Translations under genes and position numbers: made by a program
Shown: positions 16,305-23,617 of the stretch, one piece after another
How positions within the stretch are numbered: the stretch's first letter is position 1
Layout: each line of letters starts with the position of its first letter
From: Oscillospiraceae bacterium
GTDB lineage: Bacteria > Bacillota > Clostridia > Oscillospirales > Oscillospiraceae
DNA: 34,029 nucleotides
NCBI GenBank assembly: GCA_017887695.1
Contig: JAGHHM010000157.1
Span: 1 to 34,029 of the forward strand
Direction of reading: 5' to 3'
The notes under the pieces: generated by a model
The model's database searches: none
What the model saw: the letters and a program-made list of their open reading frames with translations, nothing else
Told to the model about the DNA's origin: nothing

Positions 16305-16351
16305 ACAGGGTGAGAGACAGGTAATACCAGTCTCTCGCCCTGTGCTTTTTT
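16305..16351 (+). terminator. Intrinsic terminator of the XRE regulator gene
   Basis: ACAGGGTGAGAGAC (16305-16318) pairs with GTCTCTCGCCCTGT (16330-16343) with one G-T pair across an 11-nt loop, then GC and six T. It lies about 125 bp after the regulator stop codon. Confidence 0.85.
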
Positions 16352-16628
16352 GCCAGCCGTTTTGCCACAGGAATACCCAGGTGCAGTAAAGCGCCTCTCC
16401 CCCCAGCCCTGCCAACGCCCCTCCCTCTATGTACGCAGTAAAAAGACATTTGCATTCAGGAAGAGTACTTATCTCTTCCTTCCACCCAGCCATCCGCTGT
16501 CCGCCTGCTGCGCCCAGAATATCCTTTCCCGCCAGTATGTTACCTTATAAAGTTTCCACAATATCTTGAGGCAGTTTCCGTACAAAATCCCTATGGACAT
16601 CGGCGGCGGCTTCTGGCAAAATAATAAC

Positions 16629-16651
16629 TCGTGCGTCAGCACGAATTTTTT
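16629..16651 (+). terminator. Small stem-loop with T-run upstream of the nrd promoter
   Basis: TCGTGC (16629-16634) pairs with GCACGA (16639-16644) around a GTCA loop, followed by six T. The stem is short, so it may only back up the stronger upstream terminator. Confidence 0.4.
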
Positions 16652-16674
16652 CAAGTGTGGCAAATGCCACTGTG

Positions 16675-16722
16675 TTTCTATATCTTGTGCAATATAATTG
16701 CCTGTGACGATAGATATTGTGC
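16675..16722 (+). promoter_or_regulatory. Tandem NrdR-like boxes flanking the nrdDG promoter -10
   Basis: Two 16-bp sites, 16675-16690 (core CTATATCTTGTGC) and 16707-16722 (ACGATAGATATTGTGC), fit the NrdR box pattern aCaCwAtATaTwGtgt with a few mismatches. Their starts are 32 bp apart, three helical turns, which is the usual spacing for NrdR tandem boxes. A perfect TATAAT (16693-16698) lies between them. The -35 is poor. NrdR represses ribonucleotide reductase genes when dATP is high. Confidence 0.8.
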
Positions 16723-16757
16723 GGAGTTACCGCAGGAGAGGATAGAGGAGGATCATT

Positions 16758-18956
16758 ATGAAAGTCATAAAACGCAATGGAACAGAAGTTGTTTTCGATA
16801 TTGGCAAAATCATTTCCGCCGTTACCAAAGCCAATGAAAGCGCGGAAGAGAGCGCCCGGATGACGCCCCTTCAGATTCAGCGGATTGCTGAATTCGTGGA
16901 GCTCAGCTGCCTGAAGATGAATCGCTCCCCCTCAGTAGAGGAGATTCAGGATCTGGTGGAATATCAGATTATGGCCCACGGAGCCTATGAGGTAGCCAAA
17001 AACTATGTGACCTACCGCTACACCCGCTCCCTCATCCGCCGCAGCAATACCACCGACGACAAGATCCTCAGCCTTATCGAGTGCTGCAACGAGGAGGCCA
17101 AGCAGGAAAATTCCAACAAAAACCCGGTGGTCAACTCTACCCAGCGGGACTATATGGCCGGCGAGGTTTCCCGGGACCACAGCGAGCGGCTGCTGCTGCC
17201 CCAGGATATCGTTGACGCCCATCGGGAGGGCATCATCCACTTCCACGACAGCGATTATTTCGCCCAGCATATGCACAACTGCGACCTGGTGAACCTGGAG
17301 GACATGCTGCAAAATGGCACCGTCATCACCGGTACTCTCATCGAGCGGCCCCACAGCTTCTCCACGGCCTGCAATATTGCCACCCAGATCATTGCCCAGG
17401 TGGCCTCCAACCAGTATGGCGGCCAGTCCATCTCCCTGGCCCATCTGGCTCCCTTCGTGGACGTCAGCCGCCGGAAGATCCGCAAGGTGGTGGAGCAGGA
17501 GATGGCGGCCATCGGCGTGGACCCCGGCGAGGAAAAGGTTTCTCAGCTGGTGGAATCCCGCCTGCGGGATGAGGTGCGCCGGGGCGTCCAGACCATCCAA
17601 TACCAGGTGCTGACCCTTCTCACCACCAACGGACAAGCCCCCTTTGTCACCGTATTCATGTACCTTGGCGAGGCCAAAAACGACCAGGAGCGCAAGGACC
17701 TGGCCCTCATTATCGAGGAGACCCTGGAGCAGCGCTACCAGGGTGTAAAAAATGAGGACGGCGTGTGGATCACCCCCGCCTTCCCCAAGCTCATCTATGT
17801 ACTGGAGGAGGACAATATCCACGAGGATTCCCCCTACTGGTATCTTACCAAGCTGGCCGCCAAGTGCACCGCCCGGCGGATGGTACCCGACTACATCTCC
17901 GCCAAGAAGATGCTGGAGCTCAAGGGCGATGTGTACACCTGCATGGGCTGCCGGTCCTTCCTGACGCCGGACCGTTTCACCGACGCCGGCATCGGCAACA
18001 TCGCCAACGCCGGCAACTATGAGCCCGGCAAGCACAAATATTACGGCCGCTTCAACCAGGGCGTGGTCACCATCAACCTGCCCGATGTGGCCCTCTCCTC
18101 CGGTGGGGACAAAGAAAAGTTCTGGCAGATCTTTGACGAGCGGCTGGAGCTGTGCCACCGGGCCCTCATGTGCCGCCACGAACGGCTCAAGGGCACCCTC
18201 TCCGACGTGGCCCCCATTCTATGGCAGTACGGCGCCTGCGCCCGACTGAAGAAGGGTGAGACCATCGATGAGCTGCTCTACCACGGCTATTCCACCATCT
18301 CCCTGGGCTACGCCGGTCTCTACGAGTGCGTCAAATACATGACCAGCAAGAGCCACACCGATCCGGAAGCCACACCCTTTGCCCTCTCCGTCATGCAGCA
18401 CATGAACGACGCCTGCAAGAAGTGGAAGGAAGAAAGCGACATCGACTTCTCCCTCTACGGCACCCCCCTGGAGTCCACCACCTATAAATTTGCCAAGTGC
18501 CTCCAGCGCCGCTTTGGCGTCATCGAGGGTATCACCGACAAGGGCTATATCACCAACAGCTACCACGTCCACGTCACCGAGCCTATCAATGCCTTTGACA
18601 AGCTGAAATTTGAGGCTCAGTTCCAGCACCTCTCCCCTGGCGGCGCCATCAGCTATGTGGAGGTGCCGGATATGCAGAACAATCTGGAAGCGGTCCTCCA
18701 GGTGATGAAGTTCATCTACGACAACATCATCTACGCCGAGCTCAACACCAAAAGCGACTATTGTCAGGTCTGCGGCTGGGATGGTGAGATCCAGATCCAG
18801 GAGGAAAACGGCAAGCTGGTCTGGACATGCCCCAAATGCGGCAACACTGACCAGGACAAGATGAATGTGGCCCGGCGGACCTGCGGTTATATCGGCACCC
18901 AGTTCTGGAACCAAGGCCGTACCCAGGAGATCCGTGACCGGGTACTCCATCTGTAA
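16758..18956 (+). CDS. nrdD: Anaerobic ribonucleoside-triphosphate reductase (class III, glycyl radical)
   Basis: A 732-residue enzyme that reduces ribonucleoside triphosphates to dNTPs without oxygen. Residues 1-90 form an ATP-cone (MKVIKRNGTEVVFD) for allosteric control. The barrel carries C395 and C398 in YTCMGCRSFL, in the active-site cysteine region. The C-terminal zinc site is C669, C672, C691 and C694, and the glycyl radical residue is G710 in RRTCGYIG. Length and motif order are complete. A GGAGGATCATT segment precedes the ATG. nrdG follows 9 bp later in the same transcript, and tandem NrdR-like boxes control the promoter. The enzyme is inactivated by oxygen, consistent with a strict or facultative anaerobe. 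Confidence 0.98.
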   Translation: MKVIKRNGTEVVFDIGKIISAVTKANESAEESARMTPLQIQRIAEFVELSCLKMNRSPSVEEIQDLVEYQIMAHGAYEVAKNYVTYRYTRSLIRRSNTTDDKILSLIECCNEEAKQENSNKNPVVNSTQRDYMAGEVSRDHSERLLLPQDIVDAHREGIIHFHDSDYFAQHMHNCDLVNLEDMLQNGTVITGTLIERPHSFSTACNIATQIIAQVASNQYGGQSISLAHLAPFVDVSRRKIRKVVEQEMAAIGVDPGEEKVSQLVESRLRDEVRRGVQTIQYQVLTLLTTNGQAPFVTVFMYLGEAKNDQERKDLALIIEETLEQRYQGVKNEDGVWITPAFPKLIYVLEEDNIHEDSPYWYLTKLAAKCTARRMVPDYISAKKMLELKGDVYTCMGCRSFLTPDRFTDAGIGNIANAGNYEPGKHKYYGRFNQGVVTINLPDVALSSGGDKEKFWQIFDERLELCHRALMCRHERLKGTLSDVAPILWQYGACARLKKGETIDELLYHGYSTISLGYAGLYECVKYMTSKSHTDPEATPFALSVMQHMNDACKKWKEESDIDFSLYGTPLESTTYKFAKCLQRRFGVIEGITDKGYITNSYHVHVTEPINAFDKLKFEAQFQHLSPGGAISYVEVPDMQNNLEAVLQVMKFIYDNIIYAELNTKSDYCQVCGWDGEIQIQEENGKLVWTCPKCGNTDQDKMNVARRTCGYIGTQFWNQGRTQEIRDRVLHL

Positions 18957-18965
18957 GGAGGCTCT

Positions 18966-19493
18966 ATGTACTACGGAGAGATTAAGGACTGCGACATTGC
19001 CAACGGCGAGGGTGTGCGGGTATCCCTCTTTGTCTCCGGCTGCACCAACCGGTGCAAAAACTGCTTCCAGCCCCAGACCTGGGACTTCCACTACGGGCAG
19101 CCCTTCACGGAGGACACGGAGCAGAAGCTGCTGGATATGCTTGCCCCTTCCTATATTAATGGACTGACTGTGCTGGGCGGCGAGCCCTTTGAACCGGAAA
19201 ACCAGCGCTGTCTGGCTCCCTTCCTCCGCCGGGTGCGGGCGGCCTATCCTCAAAAGACCATCTGGGCCTTCAGCGGCTTCACTCTGGAGGAGCTGCAAAG
19301 CGACGGCTCCCATCCCCGGTGCGAAGTCACGGATGAAATGCTGTCGCTGCTGGACGTGCTGGTGGATGGACGATTCGTGGAGGAACTCAAAGACATCTCC
19401 CTGCGGTTCCGGGGCAGTTCCAACCAGCGGCTCATTGACCTGAACGCCACCCGGGCTGCGGGGGAGATCCGCTGCTTACCGGACCGGCGCTAA
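18966..19493 (+). CDS. nrdG: Anaerobic ribonucleotide reductase activating protein (radical SAM)
   Basis: A 175-residue radical-SAM activase with the CxxxCxxC cluster motif at C26, C30 and C33 (SGCTNRCKNCFQ). The SAM-contact GGEP motif follows in LTVLGGEPFEPEN. It uses a [4Fe-4S] cluster and S-adenosylmethionine to install the glycyl radical on NrdD. An AAGGAGGCTCT site overlapping the end of nrdD precedes the ATG, only 9 bp downstream, so the two are co-expressed. Length matches the usual NrdG range of about 155-180 residues. Confidence 0.97.
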   Translation: MYYGEIKDCDIANGEGVRVSLFVSGCTNRCKNCFQPQTWDFHYGQPFTEDTEQKLLDMLAPSYINGLTVLGGEPFEPENQRCLAPFLRRVRAAYPQKTIWAFSGFTLEELQSDGSHPRCEVTDEMLSLLDVLVDGRFVEELKDISLRFRGSSNQRLIDLNATRAAGEIRCLPDRR

Positions 19494-19504
19494 CTGTCCC
19501 GGCC

Positions 19505-19533
19505 TTGCTTTTTCCGTTCCTCCGTATTATAAT
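19505..19533 (+). promoter_or_regulatory. Promoter candidate for azlCD
   Basis: TTGCTT (19505-19510), a 17-bp spacer and a perfect TATAAT (19528-19533) lie just after nrdG. The -35 matches only at TTG. It would give a leader of about 110 nt that includes two GC-rich hairpins. Confidence 0.55.
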
Positions 19534-19539
19534 TCCATA

Positions 19540-19623
19540 CAGCCGCCTGCGGCCGGGCCGTTCCTCCTCCAGGGAGGACGAGCCCGGCCGCGGCTGTTCC
19601 CCGGCTTCCCTGTTCCGCCGGGG
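19540..19623 (+). promoter_or_regulatory. GC-rich structured leader upstream of azlC
   Basis: CAGCCG plus CGGCCGGGC (19540-19558, with a 4-nt bulge) pair with 19582-19596. Inside the loop TCCTCC pairs with GGAGGA. A second hairpin, CCCCGGC with GCCGGGG, follows at about 19599-19623. No U-run follows either stem, so neither is a clear terminator. This could be a regulatory leader for azlCD or a structured 3' end for nrdDG mRNA. Confidence 0.5.
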
Positions 19624-19652
19624 GTATCCTTTTCGAACCGAGGAACCTGCCA

Positions 19653-20336
19653 ATGAAGCGTAAAGCCTTTCAGGCCGCTCTGCCCCACACCCTGCCCATC
19701 TGCGTGGGCTTTTTGTTCCTGGGGATGTCCTACGGCTTTCTGATGCGCAGCAAGGGTTTCCCCTTCTACTATCCTCTCCTGATGAGCCTGTTTATTTTTG
19801 CTGGCTCCATGGAATTCGTCACCGTTAACCTACTGCTGTCCACCTTCCAGCCGGTATATGCCTTCCTGCTGACTCTGATGGTCAACGCCCGGCATATCTT
19901 TTACGGCATCTCCATGCTGGAGACTTACCGGGGCATCGGGTGGAAAAAATTCTATCTCATCTACGGTATGTGCGACGAATCCTTTTCCATCAATTGCAGC
20001 ACCACCCCTCCCCCCGGAGTGGACAAGAGTTGGTTTATGTTTTTCGTCACCCTCCTCAACCATATCTACTGGGTGACAGGGGCCACCTTGGGCGCCCTGT
20101 TGGGCTATGTGATCCACTTTGACACCACCGGCATCGAATTTGTCATGACCGCCCTGTTTGTGGTCATCTTTTTGGATCAATGGGAACAGGGCGGCGACCA
20201 CAAGGCCGCCCTCACCGGCGTGGCCTGCGCCGGACTGTGCCTGGTCATATTCGGAAGCCAGAGCTTCATCCTTCCCGCCATGCTGCTGATGGTGATGTGC
20301 TTTTCCTTGGGTAAAGGCAGAAAGGAGGAGGCCTGA
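19653..20336 (+). CDS. azlC: AzlC-family branched-chain amino acid exporter, large subunit
   Basis: A 227-residue membrane protein with about six hydrophobic segments. Family marks include the N-terminal [30 protein letters not shown] and the [14 protein letters not shown] motif. AzlC pairs with the small AzlD subunit to export branched-chain amino acids or their analogues across the cytoplasmic membrane. A GAGGAACC site precedes the ATG. The stop codon overlaps the azlD start (TGATG), so subunit production is coupled. A dedicated promoter and structured leader precede it. Confidence 0.95.
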   Translation: MKRKAFQAALPHTLPICVGFLFLGMSYGFLMRSKGFPFYYPLLMSLFIFAGSMEFVTVNLLLSTFQPVYAFLLTLMVNARHIFYGISMLETYRGIGWKKFYLIYGMCDESFSINCSTTPPPGVDKSWFMFFVTLLNHIYWVTGATLGALLGYVIHFDTTGIEFVMTALFVVIFLDQWEQGGDHKAALTGVACAGLCLVIFGSQSFILPAMLLMVMCFSLGKGRKEEA

Positions 20337-20659
20337 TGACTACTGCTCAGCAGGTTATTACCATTCTTTTGGTAGTCCTGGGCACCATGGCCACCCGTTT
20401 TCTCCCCTTTCTGATCTTTCCAGAGGGGAAAACGCCCCCCGCCCTGATCCTGCGGCTGGGAAAGGTGCTGCCCTACGCCGCCATCGGCCTTCTGGTGGTC
20501 TACTGCCTCAAGGACGCCGTAGCTCCCCCGGACTACGGCCTGGCGGAGGGAATCGCCATTGCCGCCGTAGTTCTCATCCACCGCTGGAAGCACAGCACCC
20601 TACTGAGCATCGGGACGGGGACTGTCCTCTATATGCTGCTGGTACAATATGTGTTCTGA
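20336..20659 (+). CDS. azlD: AzlD-family branched-chain amino acid exporter, small subunit
   Basis: A 107-residue protein with three to four membrane segments and the [10 protein letters not shown] motif near residue 22, typical of AzlD. It is required with AzlC for export. It starts within the azlC stop codon (TGATG) and has an AAAGGAGGAGG site inside the end of azlC. A bidirectional terminator follows at 20674. Confidence 0.95.
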   Translation: MTTAQQVITILLVVLGTMATRFLPFLIFPEGKTPPALILRLGKVLPYAAIGLLVVYCLKDAVAPPDYGLAEGIAIAAVVLIHRWKHSTLLSIGTGTVLYMLLVQYVF

Positions 20660-20673
20660 TCACCGTGATGTAC

Positions 20674-20712
20674 AAAAATCCTGGAGAGCCAAAAAGGCCC
20701 TCCAGGATTTTT
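20674..20712. terminator. Bidirectional terminator between azlD and the converging amino-sugar operon
   Basis: AAAAATCCTGGAG (20674-20686) pairs perfectly with CTCCAGGATTTTT (20700-20712), with a further GCC/GGC pairing towards the loop. The flanking A and T runs supply a U-tract on both strands. It lies between two converging transcripts. Confidence 0.92.
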
Positions 20713-20734
20713 AATATTCTATGCGCTTTGCCGG

Positions 20735-21793
20735 TTACAGACTCCGGCCCCGGCTGACAACGGGAACCCGATCCACCACCTTGTCCCCTCGGACCAGGTA
20801 CAGCCAGTTGTGGAGGTTGACGGTGGTGCAGCAATGGCTGGGGATCATCCGCAGCTTGTCCCCTACCGCCAGAGGGAAATCCCCGTAGATGGCACTGTGC
20901 TCCTCGCTCATCTCCACCGGTACATCCTCGTAACCCTGAAAGGCCGGCGGCCGCTGGTCCACGCTGACAGATTTTACTCCCGCGTCGGTGATTACCGCCC
21001 CCGGCCTCCGGGAGATCACCGACGCCAGCACAAAGAGGCTGTGGGAAAAGCCTGCGCCTACCGCCCGGTAGGCCATATCCATGAAGAGGTAGCTGCCGGC
21101 CTGGACTTCGGTATAGACGCTGTCCTTCCGCCGCATCTCCACCGTGCCGGTACTGGTGCCGCTGATCTCACGGACCGGGATCTCATGCCCCTCCAGATAG
21201 GCCTTCAGCTCCCGCAGCCGGTTTTCCACCACGTCCGACTGCTCCCGGCGCTTTGCCTCGTCCTCCTCATGAGCCAGGTTGCCGGCGTAGGCCTGGATCC
21301 CGTCAAAGCGCAGGTTGGGGCAGGACATGATCTGCCGGGCCAGCGCCAGCACCGCCTGAGGTGTATCCACCCCGCAGCGGTTCATTCCCACCTCATATTC
21401 CACCAGGCAATGGATCATCGCATTCTGCACTCCGGCGGCTTCCTGGAGCTGCCGGACGTTTTCCCCATTGTCTACGCACACTGACAGCCGACAGCATTTG
21501 GCAAGGCTTGCCAGCCGAGCCACCTTGGCCGGATCCGTCACCTGGTTGGCAATCAGAATATCCTCGATTCCCGACAAGGCCAGGTCCTTCGCCTCGGCGA
21601 GCTTGGCGCAGGTCATACCCTTAGCCCCGGCGGCGATCTGCCGGTGGGCGATGGCCGGACAGCGGTGGGACTTATAGTGGGGGCGCAGACCCATGCCAGT
21701 GCCCTCCAGCAGCCGGGACATGGCTGCCATGTTGCTTTCCAGAACGTCCAGGTCCACAATCAGGGCCGGGGTCTCCAGGTTCTCCAGTTTCAT
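20735..21793 (-). CDS. D-threonine aldolase / D-serine dehydratase-like fold-type III PLP enzyme
   Basis: A 352-residue enzyme with an alanine-racemase-like N-terminal barrel. The PLP lysine is K41 in LRPHYKSH, and a C-terminal metal-binding domain ends with the H-x-C pair H320 and C322. In characterised relatives, D-serine dehydratase binds zinc with His and Cys at this place whereas D-threonine aldolase uses His and Asp, so dehydratase activity on a D-amino acid is somewhat favoured. It is the last gene of the five-gene operon, 18 bp after the P1 peptidase, with a GGAAAGGAG ribosome site. The likely role is deamination or cleavage of a D-amino acid released by the preceding enzymes (inference). 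Confidence 0.87.
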   Translation of the reverse strand: MKLENLETPALIVDLDVLESNMAAMSRLLEGTGMGLRPHYKSHRCPAIAHRQIAAGAKGMTCAKLAEAKDLALSGIEDILIANQVTDPAKVARLASLAKCCRLSVCVDNGENVRQLQEAAGVQNAMIHCLVEYEVGMNRCGVDTPQAVLALARQIMSCPNLRFDGIQAYAGNLAHEEDEAKRREQSDVVENRLRELKAYLEGHEIPVREISGTSTGTVEMRRKDSVYTEVQAGSYLFMDMAYRAVGAGFSHSLFVLASVISRRPGAVITDAGVKSVSVDQRPPAFQGYEDVPVEMSEEHSAIYGDFPLAVGDKLRMIPSHCCTTVNLHNWLYLVRGDKVVDRVPVVSRGRSL

Positions 21794-21811
21794 AGACTTT
21801 CTCCTTTCCTG

Positions 21812-22849
21812 TCAACGGGGCCGCTTCGTCAGAATATCCGCCAGGGAGGGCACCCACTTTCCATGGCGGTCCGCCATCCCCTGGCTGTGGAGCAGAGAGC
21901 TGAGCACACTCTCCTCCACCGCCTCCGCCGCGGCCCGGAATACCAAATTCATTTTATCGTCGTGGAGCATACCCAGCGGCAAAACATCCCGCTGGGAATA
22001 ATGGGGCAGTCGGTTGGCGGTTGTAAAGCCGATGCACAGCTCCCCACTGCCGTTACCCATGTAAGACCCCAAACGGTGCAGGCCGATTACCGCGCGACGG
22101 CACATCCGCCGCAGCTGTCGTTCACTCAGGGGAATGTCCGTGGCCAGCAGCATAATACAGGAGCCCTTGTCCTCCCTATCCTCTATGGAGGCCAGATACG
22201 CTTCCCCCACCGGGCGGCCTTCCACCGTGAGATCCCGCAGCTTTCCGTGGTTGGTCAGCACCAGAGCGCCTACGGTGTACTCTCGTCCGTCCAACTCGAT
22301 CACACGGGAGGCGGAACCAATGCCTCCCTTGCACTGGTGGCACAGCATCCCCCGCCCAGCACCTACCGCCCCTTCGGCAAATTCCTGGCCGCAGTTGGCC
22401 AGAGCCTGCCGGGCATGGTCCTCGGTCACAAAGAGTCCCCGGATTTGGTTGATCTCCCCGTCGTTGCATTCGCAGACGATGGGATTGACGGTGCCGGTGG
22501 TATTGCCGATGTCCTCATTTTGCTCCAGCATGATGCGCACCACAGCGTCATAGACTACTCCCGCGCTAAGGGTATTGGTAAGGAGAATAGGGGCCTCGAT
22601 GCTGCCCATCTCCTCCAGTTGCACCAGTCCCATGGTCTTGCCAAAGCCGTTGAATACCTGCACCGCCGCCATCACTTTATCATGAAAGATGTCTCCCGGG
22701 TGGGGCAGCACCGCCGTTACGCCGGTCTGCTGCTCCCCCTGGGAAAGGGTGCAATGCCCTACCAGGACTCCCTCCACATCGGTGATAAGATTGCGCTTTC
22801 CCTTTTTCAGGGAGCCTACTGCCACAGCCATCGTTTGCGTAAGACCCAT
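21812..22849 (-). CDS. P1-family (DmpA/BapA-like) aminopeptidase/amidase
   Basis: A 345-residue DmpA-type hydrolase. These proteins are made as precursors that self-cleave before a nucleophilic serine. Here GNGSGELCIGF places it at S268, with G267 as the cleavage partner. The N-terminal LITDVEGVLVGHCTL, TNTLSAGVV and TVNPIVCECNDG motifs are conserved in the family. Members remove N-terminal L- or D-residues from amides, short peptides and beta-peptides, mostly in the cytoplasm. No signal peptide is seen. Flanking genes for a PIG-L deacetylase and a D-amino-acid PLP enzyme suggest it releases a D-amino acid or amide-linked residue from an imported amino-sugar compound (inference). Confidence 0.92.
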   Translation of the reverse strand: MGLTQTMAVAVGSLKKGKRNLITDVEGVLVGHCTLSQGEQQTGVTAVLPHPGDIFHDKVMAAVQVFNGFGKTMGLVQLEEMGSIEAPILLTNTLSAGVVYDAVVRIMLEQNEDIGNTTGTVNPIVCECNDGEINQIRGLFVTEDHARQALANCGQEFAEGAVGAGRGMLCHQCKGGIGSASRVIELDGREYTVGALVLTNHGKLRDLTVEGRPVGEAYLASIEDREDKGSCIMLLATDIPLSERQLRRMCRRAVIGLHRLGSYMGNGSGELCIGFTTANRLPHYSQRDVLPLGMLHDDKMNLVFRAAAEAVEESVLSSLLHSQGMADRHGKWVPSLADILTKRPR

Positions 22850-22867
22850 AACGTACCTCTCCCCTGC

Positions 22868-23614
22868 TCAGATTTGCGGCGCTTCCACAAAACAGTGTAG
22901 GTGGAGGGGGCCCAGCACCTTCAGTCCCTCTCCCAGGGCAAACCCCCGGCCCTCTGCCAGGCGCTGACCCTGCATGGTGAAATACATCCGGTACATCCCC
23001 AGCAACTCCTCGTTGAGCTGGGTTTTATGGAGCGCCATGGCAGTAAATTTTTTCTCAAAAGTTTCTGTCACATCCACCACCGTGTTGGGCTCCTGGGTAA
23101 AGTAAAAGCCGATGGCAGCACACTGCCAGGGGGCTGTCTCCGTTTCCCGGGGATACCGGGCCAGGGCGGTGGAGATAAAGGCCTGGGCTGCCGCCTGGCC
23201 GGTGACCACATGGTCCCTGTGGGCCTCGTACCGGGCCCAGGGATCCGGGCAGAAGATCACATCAGGGCGGATGGTCCGCACCAGCTCGGCAATCTTTCCC
23301 GCCAGGACAGGCACGCTATCCAGGGAGCCATCAGGCAGATCAAAAAAGTGGAATTCCTTTGCTCCCAGAGCCCTGCCGGCAGCCATGGCCTCCTCCCGGC
23401 GCGCTGCCGCCAGCTGGGCGGGCTCCACCGGCCCTCCCTGGGCGCCCAGATCACCGTTGGTCACAGTCAGATAATGGATCTCACAGCCCTTGGCCGCCAA
23501 GGCGGCAATAGTACCTCCCATGCCGATCTCGTTGTCATCGGCGTGGGGCTGGATACACAGGGCACGCTTGGCCGTCATGATGTCAGGCGGAGCAAAAAAA
23601 GCGGATACGTCCAT
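22868..23614 (-). CDS. PIG-L/LmbE-family zinc deacetylase
   Basis: A 248-residue metal-dependent N-deacetylase. The metal motif is PHADD with H24, D26 and D27, followed by the glycine-rich NEIGMGGTIA. The second motif EAHRDHVVTGQ (near residue 130) provides the HxxH metal histidine. Relatives remove acetyl from GlcNAc linked to inositol, malate or lipids (MshB, BshB, PIG-L) and from chitobiose-type sugars. Its start lies 3 bp after the symporter stop codon, so expression is tightly linked to an uptake system and a sugar kinase. This supports deacetylation of an imported N-acetylated sugar rather than thiol cofactor synthesis (inference). Confidence 0.92.
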   Translation of the reverse strand: MDVSAFFAPPDIMTAKRALCIQPHADDNEIGMGGTIAALAAKGCEIHYLTVTNGDLGAQGGPVEPAQLAAARREEAMAAGRALGAKEFHFFDLPDGSLDSVPVLAGKIAELVRTIRPDVIFCPDPWARYEAHRDHVVTGQAAAQAFISTALARYPRETETAPWQCAAIGFYFTQEPNTVVDVTETFEKKFTAMALHKTQLNEELLGMYRMYFTMQGQRLAEGRGFALGEGLKVLGPLHLHCFVEAPQI

Positions 23615-23617
23615 AGC

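Larger units (their letters stand above)
16179..16757. other. 579-bp intergenic region between the XRE gene and nrdD
   Basis: It holds the XRE terminator (16305-16351), a small second stem-loop with a T-run (16629-16651), and the nrd promoter with two NrdR-like boxes (16675-16722). I see no supportable gene between 16352 and 16628. Short open frames on the minus strand lack ribosome sites. Confidence 0.65.

Noticed and set aside
16272..16663. Two short minus-strand frames in the XRE-nrdD gap
   Set aside because: They lack ribosome sites, cover the XRE terminator stem-loop and have unlikely composition.
16553..16757. An open minus-strand frame upstream of nrdD whose last part reads like protein (ending ...KLPQDIVETL)
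   Set aside because: It has no ATG with a ribosome site and runs antisense through the NrdR boxes and the nrdD start. No recognisable family or partner fragment is visible, so I treat it as chance.
16932..18179. Minus-strand frame opposite nrdD
   Set aside because: A shadow of nrdD, whose catalytic, zinc and glycyl-radical motifs are all intact.
22868..23614. PIG-L protein as a bacillithiol-pathway (BshB) enzyme
   Set aside because: No BshA or BshC homologue is nearby, and the 3-bp spacing to a sugar symporter with a sugar kinase in the operon points to catabolism.
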